This document shows, piece by piece, positions 26,877 to 35,457 of a stretch of 64,000 nt of DNA (position 1 is its first letter; every line of letters begins with the position of its first letter). This DNA is from CAWATZ01 sp963784995. GTDB taxonomy: Bacteria > Planctomycetota > Planctomycetia > Gemmatales > Gemmataceae. Location of the stretch: positions 682,001 through 746,000 of the forward strand of contig CAWATZ010000003.1 in the NCBI GenBank assembly GCA_963784995.1, in the 5' to 3' direction. The notes below the pieces were generated by a model, which saw only the letters and a list, made by a program, of their open reading frames with translations, was not told the DNA's origin and searched no databases. The position numbers and the translations under genes were made by a program.

Positions 26877-27620
26877 TTACGGCACGGCGCCAGCCGGGCA
26901 CGCCAGCCGTTCCCGGAGACAGCCCAGGGCCTTGACGATCAGGTCGGCGCACTCGCTTTGGGAGAAGTGCGCCGTGTTCAGGACCAGGTCGTACTCGGCC
27001 GGGTCCGTCGCGTCCTTGCCGAAGTACTCTCTCACAAAGCGGTTGCGGTCCTGGTCCGTGGTTTCGATGCGGTGGGCCGCTTCCCGCGGCGAGACGCCAA
27101 AGCGCTGGCTGACGGCCGCGATGCGCTCCTTGAGCGGACTGACCAGCCGGACCCGCAGCGTCGTTGCCGGCGACAGGAACTGAGCCGCACCCCGGCCGAC
27201 GATGATGCAATCGCCATGTGCGGCCAGCGCCAGCAGCGTTTCCATGAGGCGGTGCCGGTAGGCGTAGTCGCTGACCCGGCTGCCCAGGGTCCAGGCGTTG
27301 ATGCACTCCTGAAACCAGTTCACCTGCTTCTCATCGACGCTTTCCAGCAAGCTGGCGTGGACGCCCATGTCGTCGGCGATCCGCTGAACCAGTTCCCGGT
27401 CGTAGACCAGGAAGCCTAGCCGTCCCCCCACGGCCCGGGCGATCGTTGTTGCCTCCGCGCCCGGCTCCCGGCTCAGAGCGATGGCCAAGGGCGGTGGCGC
27501 GGGGGGCGGCGGCGTCAGCGAAGTCAGGCTCGCGGATTCCTGCTGGCGTTGCTTTTCCCAGTGTTTGCGCGTCTGCCGCATGGCCTCGGCCATGCGCTCG
27601 GATGAAGTTTTCGCGTTCAC
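26877..27620 (-). CDS. Cytidylate kinase-like family protein
   Basis: 247 residues. After a 45-residue charged leader, the cytidylate-kinase-like domain starts with IALSREPGAEATTIARAVG (the P-loop region of this family, here without a classic GKST) and continues with LVYDRELVQRIADDMGV, CIIVGRGAAQFL, RVRLVSPLKERIAAV and REYFGKDATDPAEYDLVL. The family is related to CMP kinase but is usually adjacent to stress or transport genes, and its substrate is unknown. It starts with GTG 27620, seven bases after AAGGAG. It is the first gene of the minus-strand stress cluster, divergent from atpD. Confidence 0.85.
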   Translation of the reverse strand: MNAKTSSERMAEAMRQTRKHWEKQRQQESASLTSLTPPPPAPPPLAIALSREPGAEATTIARAVGGRLGFLVYDRELVQRIADDMGVHASLLESVDEKQVNWFQECINAWTLGSRVSDYAYRHRLMETLLALAAHGDCIIVGRGAAQFLSPATTLRVRLVSPLKERIAAVSQRFGVSPREAAHRIETTDQDRNRFVREYFGKDATDPAEYDLVLNTAHFSQSECADLIVKALGCLRERLACPAGAVP

Positions 27621-27846
27621 GGCGATTCTCCTTTAGCTCGGTGTCACCTGTGCGGTCGAGGCACTAATTGCAAGGCTCATACCGAAGTTGTGCGCGAGGG
27701 CGTTCCGCCTGGACATTCCCGGCAAATCCAGGGGATTGCTCGCTCCAGGCTCGTTGCGGGTCCGGCGCGGCCGTGTGCGGGTGGTCCTCTTTCGCTCAGG
27801 AGGTGTGCGGAAACGTCCAGGGCGAACACTCGGAAATTGGCCAGGG

Positions 27847-27936
27847 TCCAAGATTGAACCACAGAGACACAGAGGCACAGAGAAGAAATCCATTTGTTTT
27901 CTCTGTGTCTCGGTGTCTCTGTGGTTCAATCTTGGA
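27847..27936. repeat. Palindromic repeat with CCACAGAGACACAGAG core
   Basis: 38-base arms (27847-27884 and 27899-27936) pair with two mismatches. This A/G-rich palindrome (TTGAACCACAGAGACACAG) differs in base composition from its surroundings and from the other palindromes. It lies in the 358-base gap between the cytidylate-kinase-like gene and atpD, where nothing else is seen. Confidence 0.85.
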
Positions 27937-27978
27937 TTCCGAGAGCCGCACAGTGCGGACCCGGCACGAGGATTGCCA

Positions 27979-29416
27979 ATGTCTCTGGCAGGCAACGTCA
28001 GAAAGGGCCTTGAGGTGAACGCAGCCAACCACACTCCGGATTTCGCGAGGGTCGATGGGAAAATCACCGCCGTCCGCGGCTCGGTCGTGGAGGTGGAGTT
28101 TGCCTCACGCCTGCCCGCGATCCACGAGGCGCTGCGGCTGCGGGATGGCAAGCGGACCGTCTTTCTGGAAGTGGCCCATCACCTGAATCCGCGCACGATC
28201 CGGGCGATCGCCCTGGCGCCCACGGAAGGGCTGGCGCGCGGAATGCCAGTCGAGCGCACTCGGCCATCCGATCGAAGTCCCGGTCGGCCCGGAGACGCTG
28301 GGCCGGCTGTTCAACGTCCTGGGCGAGCCGCTCGACGGCCAGCCGGCCCCGACGGCCGCCGAGCGCTGGCCGATCCATCGGCCGTCGCCGTCCCTGGCGG
28401 CCCAGAAGCAGGGCTTGACGTTCCTGGAGACGGGCATCAAGGTCGTGGACCTGCTGGCCCCGCTGGCCCGCGGCGGCAAGGCCGGGCTGATCGGCGGCGC
28501 CGGCGTCGGCAAGACGATCCTGCTGCAAGAGCTGATCCAGACCATGAACCACCGCCACAGCGGCGTTGCCGTGTTTGCCGGCGTGGGTGAGCGGACCCGC
28601 GAGGGCAACGACCTGTGGCTGGAAATGCAGCAGAGCGGCGTCATCTCCAGCGCGATCCTTGTGTTCGGCCAGATGAACGATGCTCCGGGATGCCGCTTCC
28701 GCGTTGCCTTGACTGCCCTGACGATGGCGGAGTACTTCCGTGACGTCGAGCGGAAAGAGGTCATGTTCCTGGTCGATAACGTGTTCCGCTACGTGCAAGC
28801 AGGCTGTGAAGTCTCGGGCTTGCTGGGCCGGCTGCCTTCCGAGGTGGGCTATCAGCCCACCCTGGCGGACGACCTGGCGGCCCTGGAGGAGCGGGTAGCC
28901 TCGTCGGGCGGCTCGGCGATCACCTCGGTGCAGGCGGTCTACGTTCCCGCCGACGACCTGACCGACCCGGCCGTGGCCCAGACCTTCGTCCACCTGGACG
29001 CCAGCATTGTGCTATCGCGGGAGCAGGCGGCCCAGGGCCTTTACCCGGCGATCGATCCGCTGGCCTCGACCTCCCGGCTGCTGGATGCAAGCCACGTCGG
29101 GCAGCGCCATGCGGACGTCGCTCTGCACGTCAAGGAGACGATCGAGCGCTACCGCGAATTGCAGGACATCATCTCCATGCTGGGCATGGAGGAACTGTCA
29201 GCGGAAGATCAGCAGACGGTCCGGCGGGCCCGGCGGCTGGAGCGCTTCCTGACCCAGCCGCTGCTGGTGACCGAGGCGTTCACCGGACACAAGGGCCGGC
29301 ACGTGCCGCTGGAGCAGACCCTGACCGGCTGCGAGGCAATCCTGGCAGGCCGGTTCGACAAGGTCGAGGAGAGCCGGTTGTACATGATCGGCGCCATCGA
29401 GGAGGCGGAAGCATGA
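27979..29416 (+). CDS. atpD: N-ATPase (F-type) subunit beta, one frameshift
   Basis: Catalytic beta subunit of an N-type ATPase, which couples ATP and ion movement across the membrane. The N-terminal barrel reads ARVDGKITAVRGSVVEVEF. The Walker A is GGAGVGKTILLQEL, Walker B is EVMFLVDNVFRYVQAG, and the later part includes AVYVPADDLTDPAVAQTFVH. Before 28255 the protein is in one frame, after it in another: an extra base near 28260 (reading THPxEVPVG, then ETLGRLFNVLGEPLDGQPAP once corrected). It starts at ATG 27979 and ends with an ATGA overlap onto atpC. The operon order D-C-Q-R-B-E-F-A-G is the known N-ATPase order, normally an extra copy beside a standard F-ATPase. Confidence 0.9.
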
Positions 29417-29805
29417 GCCTGGACCTGGAGATCCTGGTTCCCGACGGCGTGGTGGTCCATCAGCGCGTGCGGTCGGTGCAGGCGGCCGACGCCAGCGGCC
29501 GATTCGGCCTGCTGCCCAACCACGAGCCGTTTGTCACGCTGCTGGCCCCGTGCCTGCTCTCGTACCGCGACGAGGAAGGGCGGGAGCGCTATGCCGCGGC
29601 CGACGGCGGCGTGCTGCTGCTGAGGAACAACCAGGTCACGGTGGTGACGCGCGAGGCAGTGACGGCCGAGCGGCTGGAGGAAGTGGCCCAGGTGGCTGCG
29701 ACCATGCTGGAGAGCCGCCAGCGCCAGGAACGGCAGGCGCGGACCGAGTTCACGGAGTTGCAGACCTGCCTGCTGCGGGAGCTGCGCGAGGTCGAGAAAA
29801 AATGA
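29413..29805 (+). CDS. atpC: N-ATPase subunit epsilon
   Basis: 130 residues: an N-terminal beta sandwich (LDLEILVPDGVVVHQRVRS, GRFGLLPNHEPFVTLLAP) and a C-terminal helical region (ERLEEVAQVAATMLESRQ). Part of the rotor stalk. ATG 29413 overlaps the atpD stop (ATGA). Its own stop TGA (29803-29805) abuts the first base of a tandem palindromic repeat, which separates it from atpQ by about 155 bases; the operon is otherwise tightly packed. Confidence 0.9.
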   Translation: MSLDLEILVPDGVVVHQRVRSVQAADASGRFGLLPNHEPFVTLLAPCLLSYRDEEGRERYAAADGGVLLLRNNQVTVVTREAVTAERLEEVAQVAATMLESRQRQERQARTEFTELQTCLLRELREVEKK

Positions 29806-29937
29806 CACAAGCCCGAAGCGCCAGCGCCGGGACCGGACACAAGCCCGAAGCGCCAGCGCCGGGACCGGACACAAGCCCGAAGCGCCAGGCGCTGGGAGAT
29901 CCGGCCCCGTCCCGGCGCTGGCGCTTCGGGCTTGTGT
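29805..29937 (+). repeat. Tandem and inverted repeat block (ACACAAGCCCGAAGCGCCAG family)
   Basis: A 32-base unit occurs exactly at 29805-29836 and 29837-29868, partly at 29869, and again inverted ending at 29937 (GCGCTTCGGGCTTGTGT). The same palindrome family is at 54539-54604, with relatives at 30319-30440. It interrupts the N-ATPase operon between atpC and atpQ and could form a large hairpin in the mRNA. Confidence 0.9.
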
Positions 29938-29961
29938 GGCCGCTCCCGGGTGGAGAAGACA

Positions 29962-30243
29962 ATGACCCAGGATCAGCGGGACGAGCAGTTCCTCCGCGAA
30001 ATCCGCCGGCAAGCCGAGCGCGGCCGGACTGCCAGACATCTGAACTTCTGGCAAGGGCTGGGCCTGGTCGGAGCGGTCGGCTGGATGGTGAGCGTGCCCG
30101 CAGTGGCGGGGGCCCTGCTGGGCCGCTGGCTGGACTGGTTTACCCAGGGGGGGATCTTCTGGACGCTGTCGCTGCTGCTGCTCGGCCTGTTCCTGGGCTG
30201 TGCCAGCGCCTGGCGGCACGTCCGGCGGGAGCTGAAAGAATGA
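29962..30243 (+). CDS. atpQ: N-ATPase accessory subunit AtpQ (AtpZ/AtpI-like)
   Basis: 93 residues with two membrane helices: GLVGAVGWMVSVPAVAGALL and IFWTLSLLLLGLFLGCASAW, the pattern of the ATPase_gene1 (AtpZ/AtpI) family. In N-ATPase operons this small protein sits after atpC and may help assemble the c-ring or supply a cation. The charged N-terminus (TQDQRDEQFLREIRRQAERG) is cytoplasmic. I start at ATG 29962; the in-frame ATG at 29932 lies in repeat sequence. The stop overlaps the atpR start by four bases. Confidence 0.85.
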   Translation: MTQDQRDEQFLREIRRQAERGRTARHLNFWQGLGLVGAVGWMVSVPAVAGALLGRWLDWFTQGGIFWTLSLLLLGLFLGCASAWRHVRRELKE

Positions 30244-30632
30244 GCTGGCAAACCGCGCTGCTGTGTGGAGTGGGTCTTGGGCTGGTCTCCTTTGGAGGCT
30301 TGTGGCTCACGGTCCGCCAGCTGGTTAGCCCGAAGCGCCAGCGAGGGTTGCCGTGTCCCTCGCTGGCGCTTCGGGCTAACCAGCCGCCGCTGGTTAGAGG
30401 GTTGCCGTGTCCCTCGCTGGCGCTTCGGGCTAACCAGCCGCGGCTTGGAAGTCCGCGAACGCGGCTGGTGCTGGCAGGCAGCAACCTGGCTCGGCTGACG
30501 CTGGTGGCCGTGGTCTTCTGCGGCTTGAGCCGGGAAGGGATCGACAAGGTCCTGGCGGGGCTGGCCGGGCTGTGGCTGGCCCGCTGCTGGCTGATCCACC
30601 AACTGGGAGGGACCGTACGTGCCGAAAAATGA
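30240..30632 (+). CDS. atpR: N-ATPase subunit AtpR with repeat-encoded loop insertion
   Basis: AtpR is a small membrane protein unique to N-ATPases. Helix 1 is ALLCGVGLGLVSFGGLWLTV; helices 2 and 3 are NLARLTLVAVVFCGL and VLAGLAGLWLARCWLI. The family is usually about 90-100 residues; this one has 130. The extra 40 or so residues lie in the loop between helices 1 and 2 and are translated from a palindromic repeat. GLPCPSLALRANQP occurs twice in an 18-residue period, preceded by SPKRQRG. Both the inserted repeat and its 54-base duplication are multiples of three, so the frame survives. It starts at ATG 30240 (ATGA overlap with atpQ) and ends inside the start of atpB. Confidence 0.8.
   Translation: MSWQTALLCGVGLGLVSFGGLWLTVRQLVSPKRQRGLPCPSLALRANQPPLVRGLPCPSLALRANQPRLGSPRTRLVLAGSNLARLTLVAVVFCGLSREGIDKVLAGLAGLWLARCWLIHQLGGTVRAEK
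30319..30440 (+). repeat. Palindromic repeat inserted in frame in atpR
   Basis: The left arm GCTGGTTAGCCCGAAGCGCC (from 30319) pairs with GGCGCTTCGGGCTAACCAGC at 30365-30384. A second copy of the right side is at 30400-30440, forming a 54-base tandem duplication (30346-30399 and on). It is related to the block at 29805-29937. Confidence 0.85.
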
Positions 30633-31290
30633 GGCATTCTACCCTGCGGTCCTCTTTCACAGGGGGCCGGTCGAGGTGACCAGCACGGTCCTGTATAGCC
30701 TGATCGTTTCCGCCGTGCTGATTGTCTTCGCCGTGATTGTCCGCCTCAGCCTGGTGCGGCCCGGCTCGCGCTGGCAAACAGTCGCGGAAGCGCTGGTCGA
30801 GCATCTGGAAGGGATCATGCGGGACATGTGCGCCGCCGATCCCCGGCCGTACACACCGCTGCTGGTGACCCTGGCCCTGTACATCGGCACGGCCAACTTG
30901 CTGGGCCTGGTTCCCGGGATGCGTGCGCCGACTGCGGATTTCTCGACGACGGCCGCTCTCGCCGTGATCGTGTTTGTTGCCGTGCCCTACTACGGCATCC
31001 GCGCCCGGGGGCTCCGCGGCTACTTGCACCATTACCTGGAGCCGACGCCCGTGATGCTCCCCCTGGAGATCATCGCCGAGTTCTCGCGCACCCTGGCCCT
31101 GGCGGTGCGGCTCTTCGGCAACATCATGAGCGAGGAACTGGTGCTGGCGGTGCTGCTGCTGATTGCCGGCTTCCTGGTGCCGGTGTTTATCATGATGCTG
31201 GCCGTGCTGACCGGTGTGGTCCAGGCTTACATCTTCACGGTACTGACGATGGTTTACCTGAGCGCGGCCGTGCGCGCTCATCCGAAATAG
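30619..31290 (+). CDS. atpB: N-ATPase subunit a
   Basis: 223 residues, five or six membrane helices. The stator arginine essential for ion translocation is in TLALAVRLFGNIMSEEL (near residue 160). Other typical stretches are GTANLLGLVPGMRAPTADFS and QAYIFTVLTMVYLSAAV. It starts at GTG 30619, overlapping the end of atpR by 14 bases, and is followed after 13 bases by atpE. No frameshift is seen. The subunit forms the half-channels next to the c-ring. Confidence 0.92.
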   Translation: MPKNEAFYPAVLFHRGPVEVTSTVLYSLIVSAVLIVFAVIVRLSLVRPGSRWQTVAEALVEHLEGIMRDMCAADPRPYTPLLVTLALYIGTANLLGLVPGMRAPTADFSTTAALAVIVFVAVPYYGIRARGLRGYLHHYLEPTPVMLPLEIIAEFSRTLALAVRLFGNIMSEELVLAVLLLIAGFLVPVFIMMLAVLTGVVQAYIFTVLTMVYLSAAVRAHPK

Positions 31291-31303
31291 AGGAGGATTT
31301 TCC

Positions 31304-31570
31304 GTGGAAGCTGGTACTATCTTCGTGGTGGTGATCATGGTCGTGGCCGGCCTCACCGTGGCCATCGGTTCGATCGGCCCGGCCGGGGCCAAGGGCGCAG
31401 CGGTCGCTTCCGCCCTGGATGCCATCGCTCGCCAGCCCGACGCCTCGGACCGCATCAGCCGGACCCTGTTCGTGGGCCTGGCCATGATCGAGTCGCTGGC
31501 CATCTACTGTCTGGTCATCGCCCTGATCCTGCTGTTCGCCAACCCGTTCTCGAAACTGCTCGAGCGCTGA
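31304..31570 (+). CDS. atpE: N-ATPase subunit c (rotor ring)
   Basis: 88 residues, two helices joined by the polar loop ARQPDAS. The ion-carrying carboxylate is Glu63 in GLAMIESLAIYCLVIAL. Ser64 and Tyr68 are the residues that, with Glu, bind Na+ in sodium-type rings. The partner position in helix 1, 33 residues earlier, is normally Gln (or Glu in two-carboxylate rings). Here it is Lys30 (GPAGAKGAAV), which is unexpected. It starts with GTG 31304 after a GAGGAGG site. No frameshift. Confidence 0.92.
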   Translation: MEAGTIFVVVIMVVAGLTVAIGSIGPAGAKGAAVASALDAIARQPDASDRISRTLFVGLAMIESLAIYCLVIALILLFANPFSKLLER

Positions 31571-31573
31571 GCC

Positions 31574-32311
31574 GTGACCGTGAACTGGTGGACCTTTCTG
31601 TTTCAGATTGTGAACTTCGTGGTGCTGGCGTACGTGCTGCACCGGCTGCTCTACAAGCCGCTGCAGGATGCGGTCGATCAGCGCCGCCAAGCCACGGAGC
31701 AAGCCCGGACGGCAGCCGACAAAGCCCGTCAGGATGCCCAGACGCTGCAACAGCAGCTGCAGGAGCAGCTGGCCCAGGTCGAGCGGCAGCGGCAAGAGAC
31801 CATACACCAGGCCCACGAGCAGGCCGACCGCGAACGCCGCAAGCTGCTGGAGGAAGCGGAGCAGCAAGTGCGGCAGCATCAGGAAGAGGCCCGGCAAGCC
31901 ATGCAACGCGAACAGACCGAGGCGATCAAGGCGCTGCACTCCGAGATCGTCGGCCAATCCGTCGAACTGGCCCGGCGGCTGCTGACCGAGTCGGCCGATC
32001 GGACGTTGCAGCAACAGCTGATCCTCCGCCTGGTCGAAACGCTGAAGCAAGTGCTGGAGGCGGAGAAAGAGGAGCTGCGGCGGCGCTGGCAGCCCGCGGA
32101 CGGCGTCTGTGCTGGAGACGGCCCAGGAGCTGGATCCGGACACGCTCGGGAAGATGCAGGAAGCGGTGACGGACCTGCTGGGCAAGCCGGCAACGCTGAC
32201 CGTGCAAAGCAAGCCGGCTCTGCTGGGCGGAGCCCGACTGCGTCTGGCGGGGCACGTCTGGGACGCTTCGCTTCTGGCACAGATGGGGGAGGACAGAGCC
32301 ATGATCCTTGA
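31574..32311 (+). CDS. atpF: N-ATPase subunit b with delta-like C-terminus, frameshifted
   Basis: The membrane anchor TFLFQIVNFVVLAYVLHRLL is followed by a long charged coiled coil (residues 30-180). Near 32100 the frame changes, after which the sequence reads LETAQELDPDTLGKMQEAV and ALLGGARLRLAGHVWDASLL, like the C-terminus of the delta subunit. That fits N-ATPases, which lack a separate delta gene. A second shift near the end would bring the frame back to the TGA at 32309-32311, which overlaps the atpA start. It starts at GTG 31574, just after atpE. The stator stalk function should be intact if the shifts are errors. Confidence 0.8.
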   Translation: MTVNWWTFLFQIVNFVVLAYVLHRLLYKPLQDAVDQRRQATEQARTAADKARQDAQTLQQQLQEQLAQVERQRQETIHQAHEQADRERRKLLEEAEQQVRQHQEEARQAMQREQTEAIKALHSEIVGQSVELARRLLTESADRTLQQQLILRLVETLKQVLEAEKEELRRRWQPADGVCAGDGPGAGSGHAREDAGSGDGPAGQAGNADRAKQAGSAGRSPTASGGARLGRFASGTDGGGQSHDP

Positions 32312-33851
32312 CGTCGCCCGGCACTGCTTCGCGGACTCAGGATCTGAGCCAGCAGCTCCGCGCTTCGGTGGACAGGATTCACTGGCAGGTGCGTTCTCAC
32401 GAGGTCGGCTGGGTGGTCCGCGTCGGCGACGGCGTGGCCTATCTGCGCGGCGTTCCCTCGGTGCGCTACGGCGAGCTGCTGCAGCGCGAGGACGGCCTGA
32501 CGCCCTGGCCTTCGACCTGCGCAACGAGGAAGTGGGCGTGCTGTTCCTCGATCCCTCCGAACACGTCTCGGCCGGCGACGAGATGCGGGCCACCGGTCGC
32601 GTGGCCAGCGTGCCGGTCGGCGAGGAACTGCTGGGGCGCGTGCTCGACGCGCCTGGGCCGGCCGCTGGACGAGGGCCCGGCCCTGCGCTCGCCGGGAATT
32701 CTGGCCGGTGGAGCGCGAAGCTCCGAGCGTGATCGACCGGCAGCCGGTCCGCGAGCCGCTGCATGACGGGCACCAAGGTGATCGATAGCTTTGCTGCCCC
32801 TGGGCCGGGGCCAGCGCGAGCTGATCCTGGGCGACCGGGCGACCGGCAAGACGGCCATCGCCCTGGACGCCATCCTGGCCCAGCGCGACAGCGGCGTGCT
32901 TTGCGTCTACGCCGCCATCGGCCAGCGCAAGGCCAGCATCGCCGAGGTGGTCGCAGCGTGCTGGGCGAACACAACGCGCCTGAATCAGACCGTGCTCGTG
33001 GTCGCCGACGCCGACAGCCCGCCGGGCCAGCAGTACCTGGCCCCCTACGCCGCCTGCACCATCGGCGAATACTTCATGCAGCAGGGCCGGCACGTCCTGG
33101 TGGTCTACGACGACCTGACCAGGCACGCCGACGCCTATCGCCGGCTCTCGTCTGCTGCTGGGCCGGCCGCCGGGCCGCGAAGCCTACCCGGCGGATGTCT
33201 TTTACCTCCATGCCCGGCTGCTGGAGCGGGCCACGCGACTGCACGACCGCCTGGGCGGCGGCAGCCTGACCGCATTGCCCATCGCCACCACCCAGGCGGG
33301 CAACATCTCCGGCTACATCCCCACCAACCTGATCTCGATCACGGACGGCCAGATCTACCTGGACACGCGCCTGTTCAACGAGGGCCTGCGGCCGGCCGTG
33401 GACGTCGGCCTGAGCGTCTCTCGCGTCGGCGGCAAGGCCCAGCCGCGCGACGCTGCGGCAGCTGGCGGGCGACCTGCGTCTGCTCTACGCCCAGCTGCGC
33501 GAGCTGGAGACGTTCGCCCGCTTCGGCGCGGAGCTGGAGCCCGAGCACCCGGCGCCGGCTGGAGCGCGGCCGGCGGCTGCGCGAAGCGCTGAAGCAACCG
33601 CGCTTGCAGCCGCTGGCGGCTGGGACACGAAGCGGCGACCCTGTGCGCCATCCGCGAGGGCTTTCTCGACAACGCTGCCGGTCGAGCAGGTCGGCCGGTT
33701 CCTGGACGCCCTGTGCCAGCGCCTGGACGAGGTGGACCGCGATCTGCTGCAAGCCCTGGAAAGCGACGCCGGCCTGAGCCCGGAGCGTGCAGGAGCGCCT
33801 GCGGCGGCCTGCACCGCCGTCGAACGGCAATTCCAACGGGGGCCATCATGA
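32308..33851 (+). CDS. atpA: N-ATPase subunit alpha, heavily frameshifted
   Basis: The alpha subunit is recognisable across all three frames: DLSQQLRASVDRIHWQVRSH, then DLRNEEVGVLFLDPSEHVS, LGRPLDEGPALRSPG, the Walker A GDRATGKTAIALDAIL, IGQRKASIAEVV, VLVVYDDLTRHADAYR, ALPIATTQAGNISGYIPTNL and RPAVDVGLSVSRVGGKAQ. At least seven single-base insertions or deletions are needed between 32500 and 33800; for example an extra C before ATGACGGGC near 32765 and an extra T near 32791. The start is TTG 32308 overlapping the atpF stop, and the end is TGA 33849-33851 overlapping atpG. Because motifs are all preserved, consensus error is as likely as decay. As sequenced, no full-length alpha could be made. 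Confidence 0.8.
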
Positions 33852-34706
33852 GCCTGGAACAAGACGCGTCCGCCGGCGTCAGGCCGTCAGCACCATCCAC
33901 GACATTGTCGGGGCCATGCGTGCCATCGCCGCCGGCCGGATTCAGGGTGCCCAGCACGCCCTGGCAGTCGCCCGCCGTTACCAGGAGGTCGTCCTCCGGG
34001 CAATCAGCGCTCTCGCCGCCGAGTCCGGCGTCCGCTCGCTGCCCCTTGCCGCGAGCCCAGCGCCCTTGCTGCTGGTGCTGACCTCGGAACAGCCTCTGTG
34101 CGGGGCTTTCAACCAGGATGTCCTCGCCCTGGCCGCACGGCGCTGGAGCGAGCTGCGGAAGGTCCCCGGCGCTTCGCTGATCGTGGTGGGCCAGCGCGGA
34201 CTGAAGCACCTGGCCATCCAGAACATCGTTCCGGACGCCAGCGAGCCGGCCGCAACCTCCGTGGCCGGTCTGCGCGACCTGGTAAAACGGTTGGCCCGGA
34301 TGATCGACAGCGCTACGCCGAGGGCAAGGCGGGTCCGCTGTCGATCGTCTACAGCCGCTATCAGTCCGTCAGCGAACAGGTGCCGACCGAGGACCACGTC
34401 CTGCCGCTGGACCTGACCACCCTTCCCGGCCAGCGCGGCCGCCGGCCAATCCCTATCACCGCTATCTGCCCGTGCCGGACCTCCTCGCCGGGCTGATGAG
34501 CGAATACGCCTTCATCAGCCTGTACCAGGCGGCGGCCGACTCCTTTGCCAGCGAGCAGGCAAGCCGGCTGCTGGCGATGGACGGGGCCACCCGCAACACC
34601 GAGCGCATGCTCGACGGCGCTCCTCAGCCTGGAACGCCGGGAACGACAGGGCGAAATCACCCGCGAAGTCCTGGAACTGCTCGGGGCTCGCTTCGCGATT
34701 GAGTAG
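33848..34706 (+). CDS. atpG: N-ATPase subunit gamma, frameshifted
   Basis: The central-shaft subunit, in pieces: the N-terminal helix VSTIHDIVGAMRAIAAGRIQ, the Rossmann-like part LLLVLTSEQPLCGAFNQDVL and ASLIVVGQRGLKHLAI, then SIVYSRYQSVSEQVPTEDH, and the C-terminal helix FISLYQAAADSFASEQASRL continuing to the TAG at 34704-34706. Frame changes are near 33885, 34310, 34435 and 34620. The ATG at 33848 overlaps the atpA stop. It is the last gene of the operon, followed by a 35-bp inverted repeat. Confidence 0.8.
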
Positions 34707-34790
34707 CAGCGTTTCATTCTCCGCAGCGCCAACGTAGTTCGAGGGAATTGCGTTTTCTCAGAGAACATCTGGGCCGCGCACGCAGTTGCC

Positions 34791-34871
34791 GAGCCGCGCA
34801 CGCAGCGCAGCGGAGTAAGCGGCCCGGGAGCCCGCAGGGCCGCTTACTCCGCCGCGCTGCGTGCGCGGCTC
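34791..34871. repeat. 35-bp inverted repeat downstream of the ATPase operon
   Basis: Arms 34791-34825 and 34837-34871 pair with one mismatch; the core is GCGGAGTAAGCGGCCC. Part of the arm (CCGCGCACGCAG) is also repeated just upstream at 34774. It may act as an operon-end structure, but its form matches the other dispersed palindromes. Confidence 0.85.
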
Positions 34872-34896
34872 GGACAGAAAAAATTCCGAAAAAGGC

Positions 34897-34949
34897 TTGA
34901 CAAACCCAGACGACCTGTCTTACTCTGGGGAAAGTCAGACGAGCTGTCT
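34897..34949 (+). promoter_or_regulatory. blaI-like promoter with two operator sites
   Basis: A perfect -35 TTGACA (34897-34902) is followed after 18 bases by a TACTCT -10-like element (34921-34926). Two near-identical 13-mers, AGACGACCTGTCT (34908-34920) and AGACGAGCTGTCT (34937-34949), flank the -10 with a 29-base period. Each is an AGAC-N5-GTCT dyad. BlaI/MecI repressors bind such paired dyads, so autoregulation of the downstream repressor is likely. Confidence 0.7.
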
Positions 34950-34984
34950 CAGATTCGCCCGAGGCCCAGGAATGGCGTGAGGTC

Positions 34985-35383
34985 ATGGAACACCCTCCCC
35001 AGGACGTGACGGAAGCGGAGTTGACCATCCTTCAGGTCCTCTGGGACCAGGGCCCGGCCACCATCCGCCAGATCACCGACCACCTGTATCCCAAAGCGAC
35101 GGAGGCGAACTACGCCACCGTCCAGACGCTGCTGGGCCGGCTGGAGCGCAAGCGCCACGTCAGCCGGGACCGCAGCAGCCACGCCCATCGCTTCACCGCC
35201 CTGACCGATCGCGACACCCTGGTCGGCCAGCGGCTCCGGGAGGTCGCGGAACAGCTGACCGGCGGCCTGATGAGCCCCTTGCTGACCCATCTGGTCCGCG
35301 CCGAGACGCTCACGGCCAAGGAACGGCAGGAGCTGCGCCAGCTGATCGATGAGCTGGATCGCCGCAACAAGTCGAAATCGTAG
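34985..35383 (+). CDS. BlaI/MecI/CopY-family repressor
   Basis: 132 residues with a winged helix: TEAELTILQVLWDQGPATIR, TVQTLLGRLERKRHVSRD and a C-terminal dimerisation helix (TAKERQELRQLIDELDR). BlaI repressors are inactivated by proteolysis triggered by a BlaR1-type M56 membrane peptidase, and such a protein is encoded 74 bases downstream. Paired operators overlap its promoter. No beta-lactamase gene is nearby, so the regulated genes are probably the following M56-WD40, DUF1549, DUF1501 and EF-hand genes. Start ATG 34985. Confidence 0.92.
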   Translation: MEHPPQDVTEAELTILQVLWDQGPATIRQITDHLYPKATEANYATVQTLLGRLERKRHVSRDRSSHAHRFTALTDRDTLVGQRLREVAEQLTGGLMSPLLTHLVRAETLTAKERQELRQLIDELDRRNKSKS

Positions 35384-35457
35384 CCCCGCGGGGGCGGCAG
35401 TGAAAAGCCCGCGCATCTCAACTGGTGGCCGAACACGGACAAGGAAAGGGACCGACG

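Noticed and set aside
29805..29937. Exact 32-base tandem repeat resembling a CRISPR array
   Set aside because: The copies are contiguous, without unique spacers, there are no cas genes, and the last copy is inverted. It is a palindromic repeat block.
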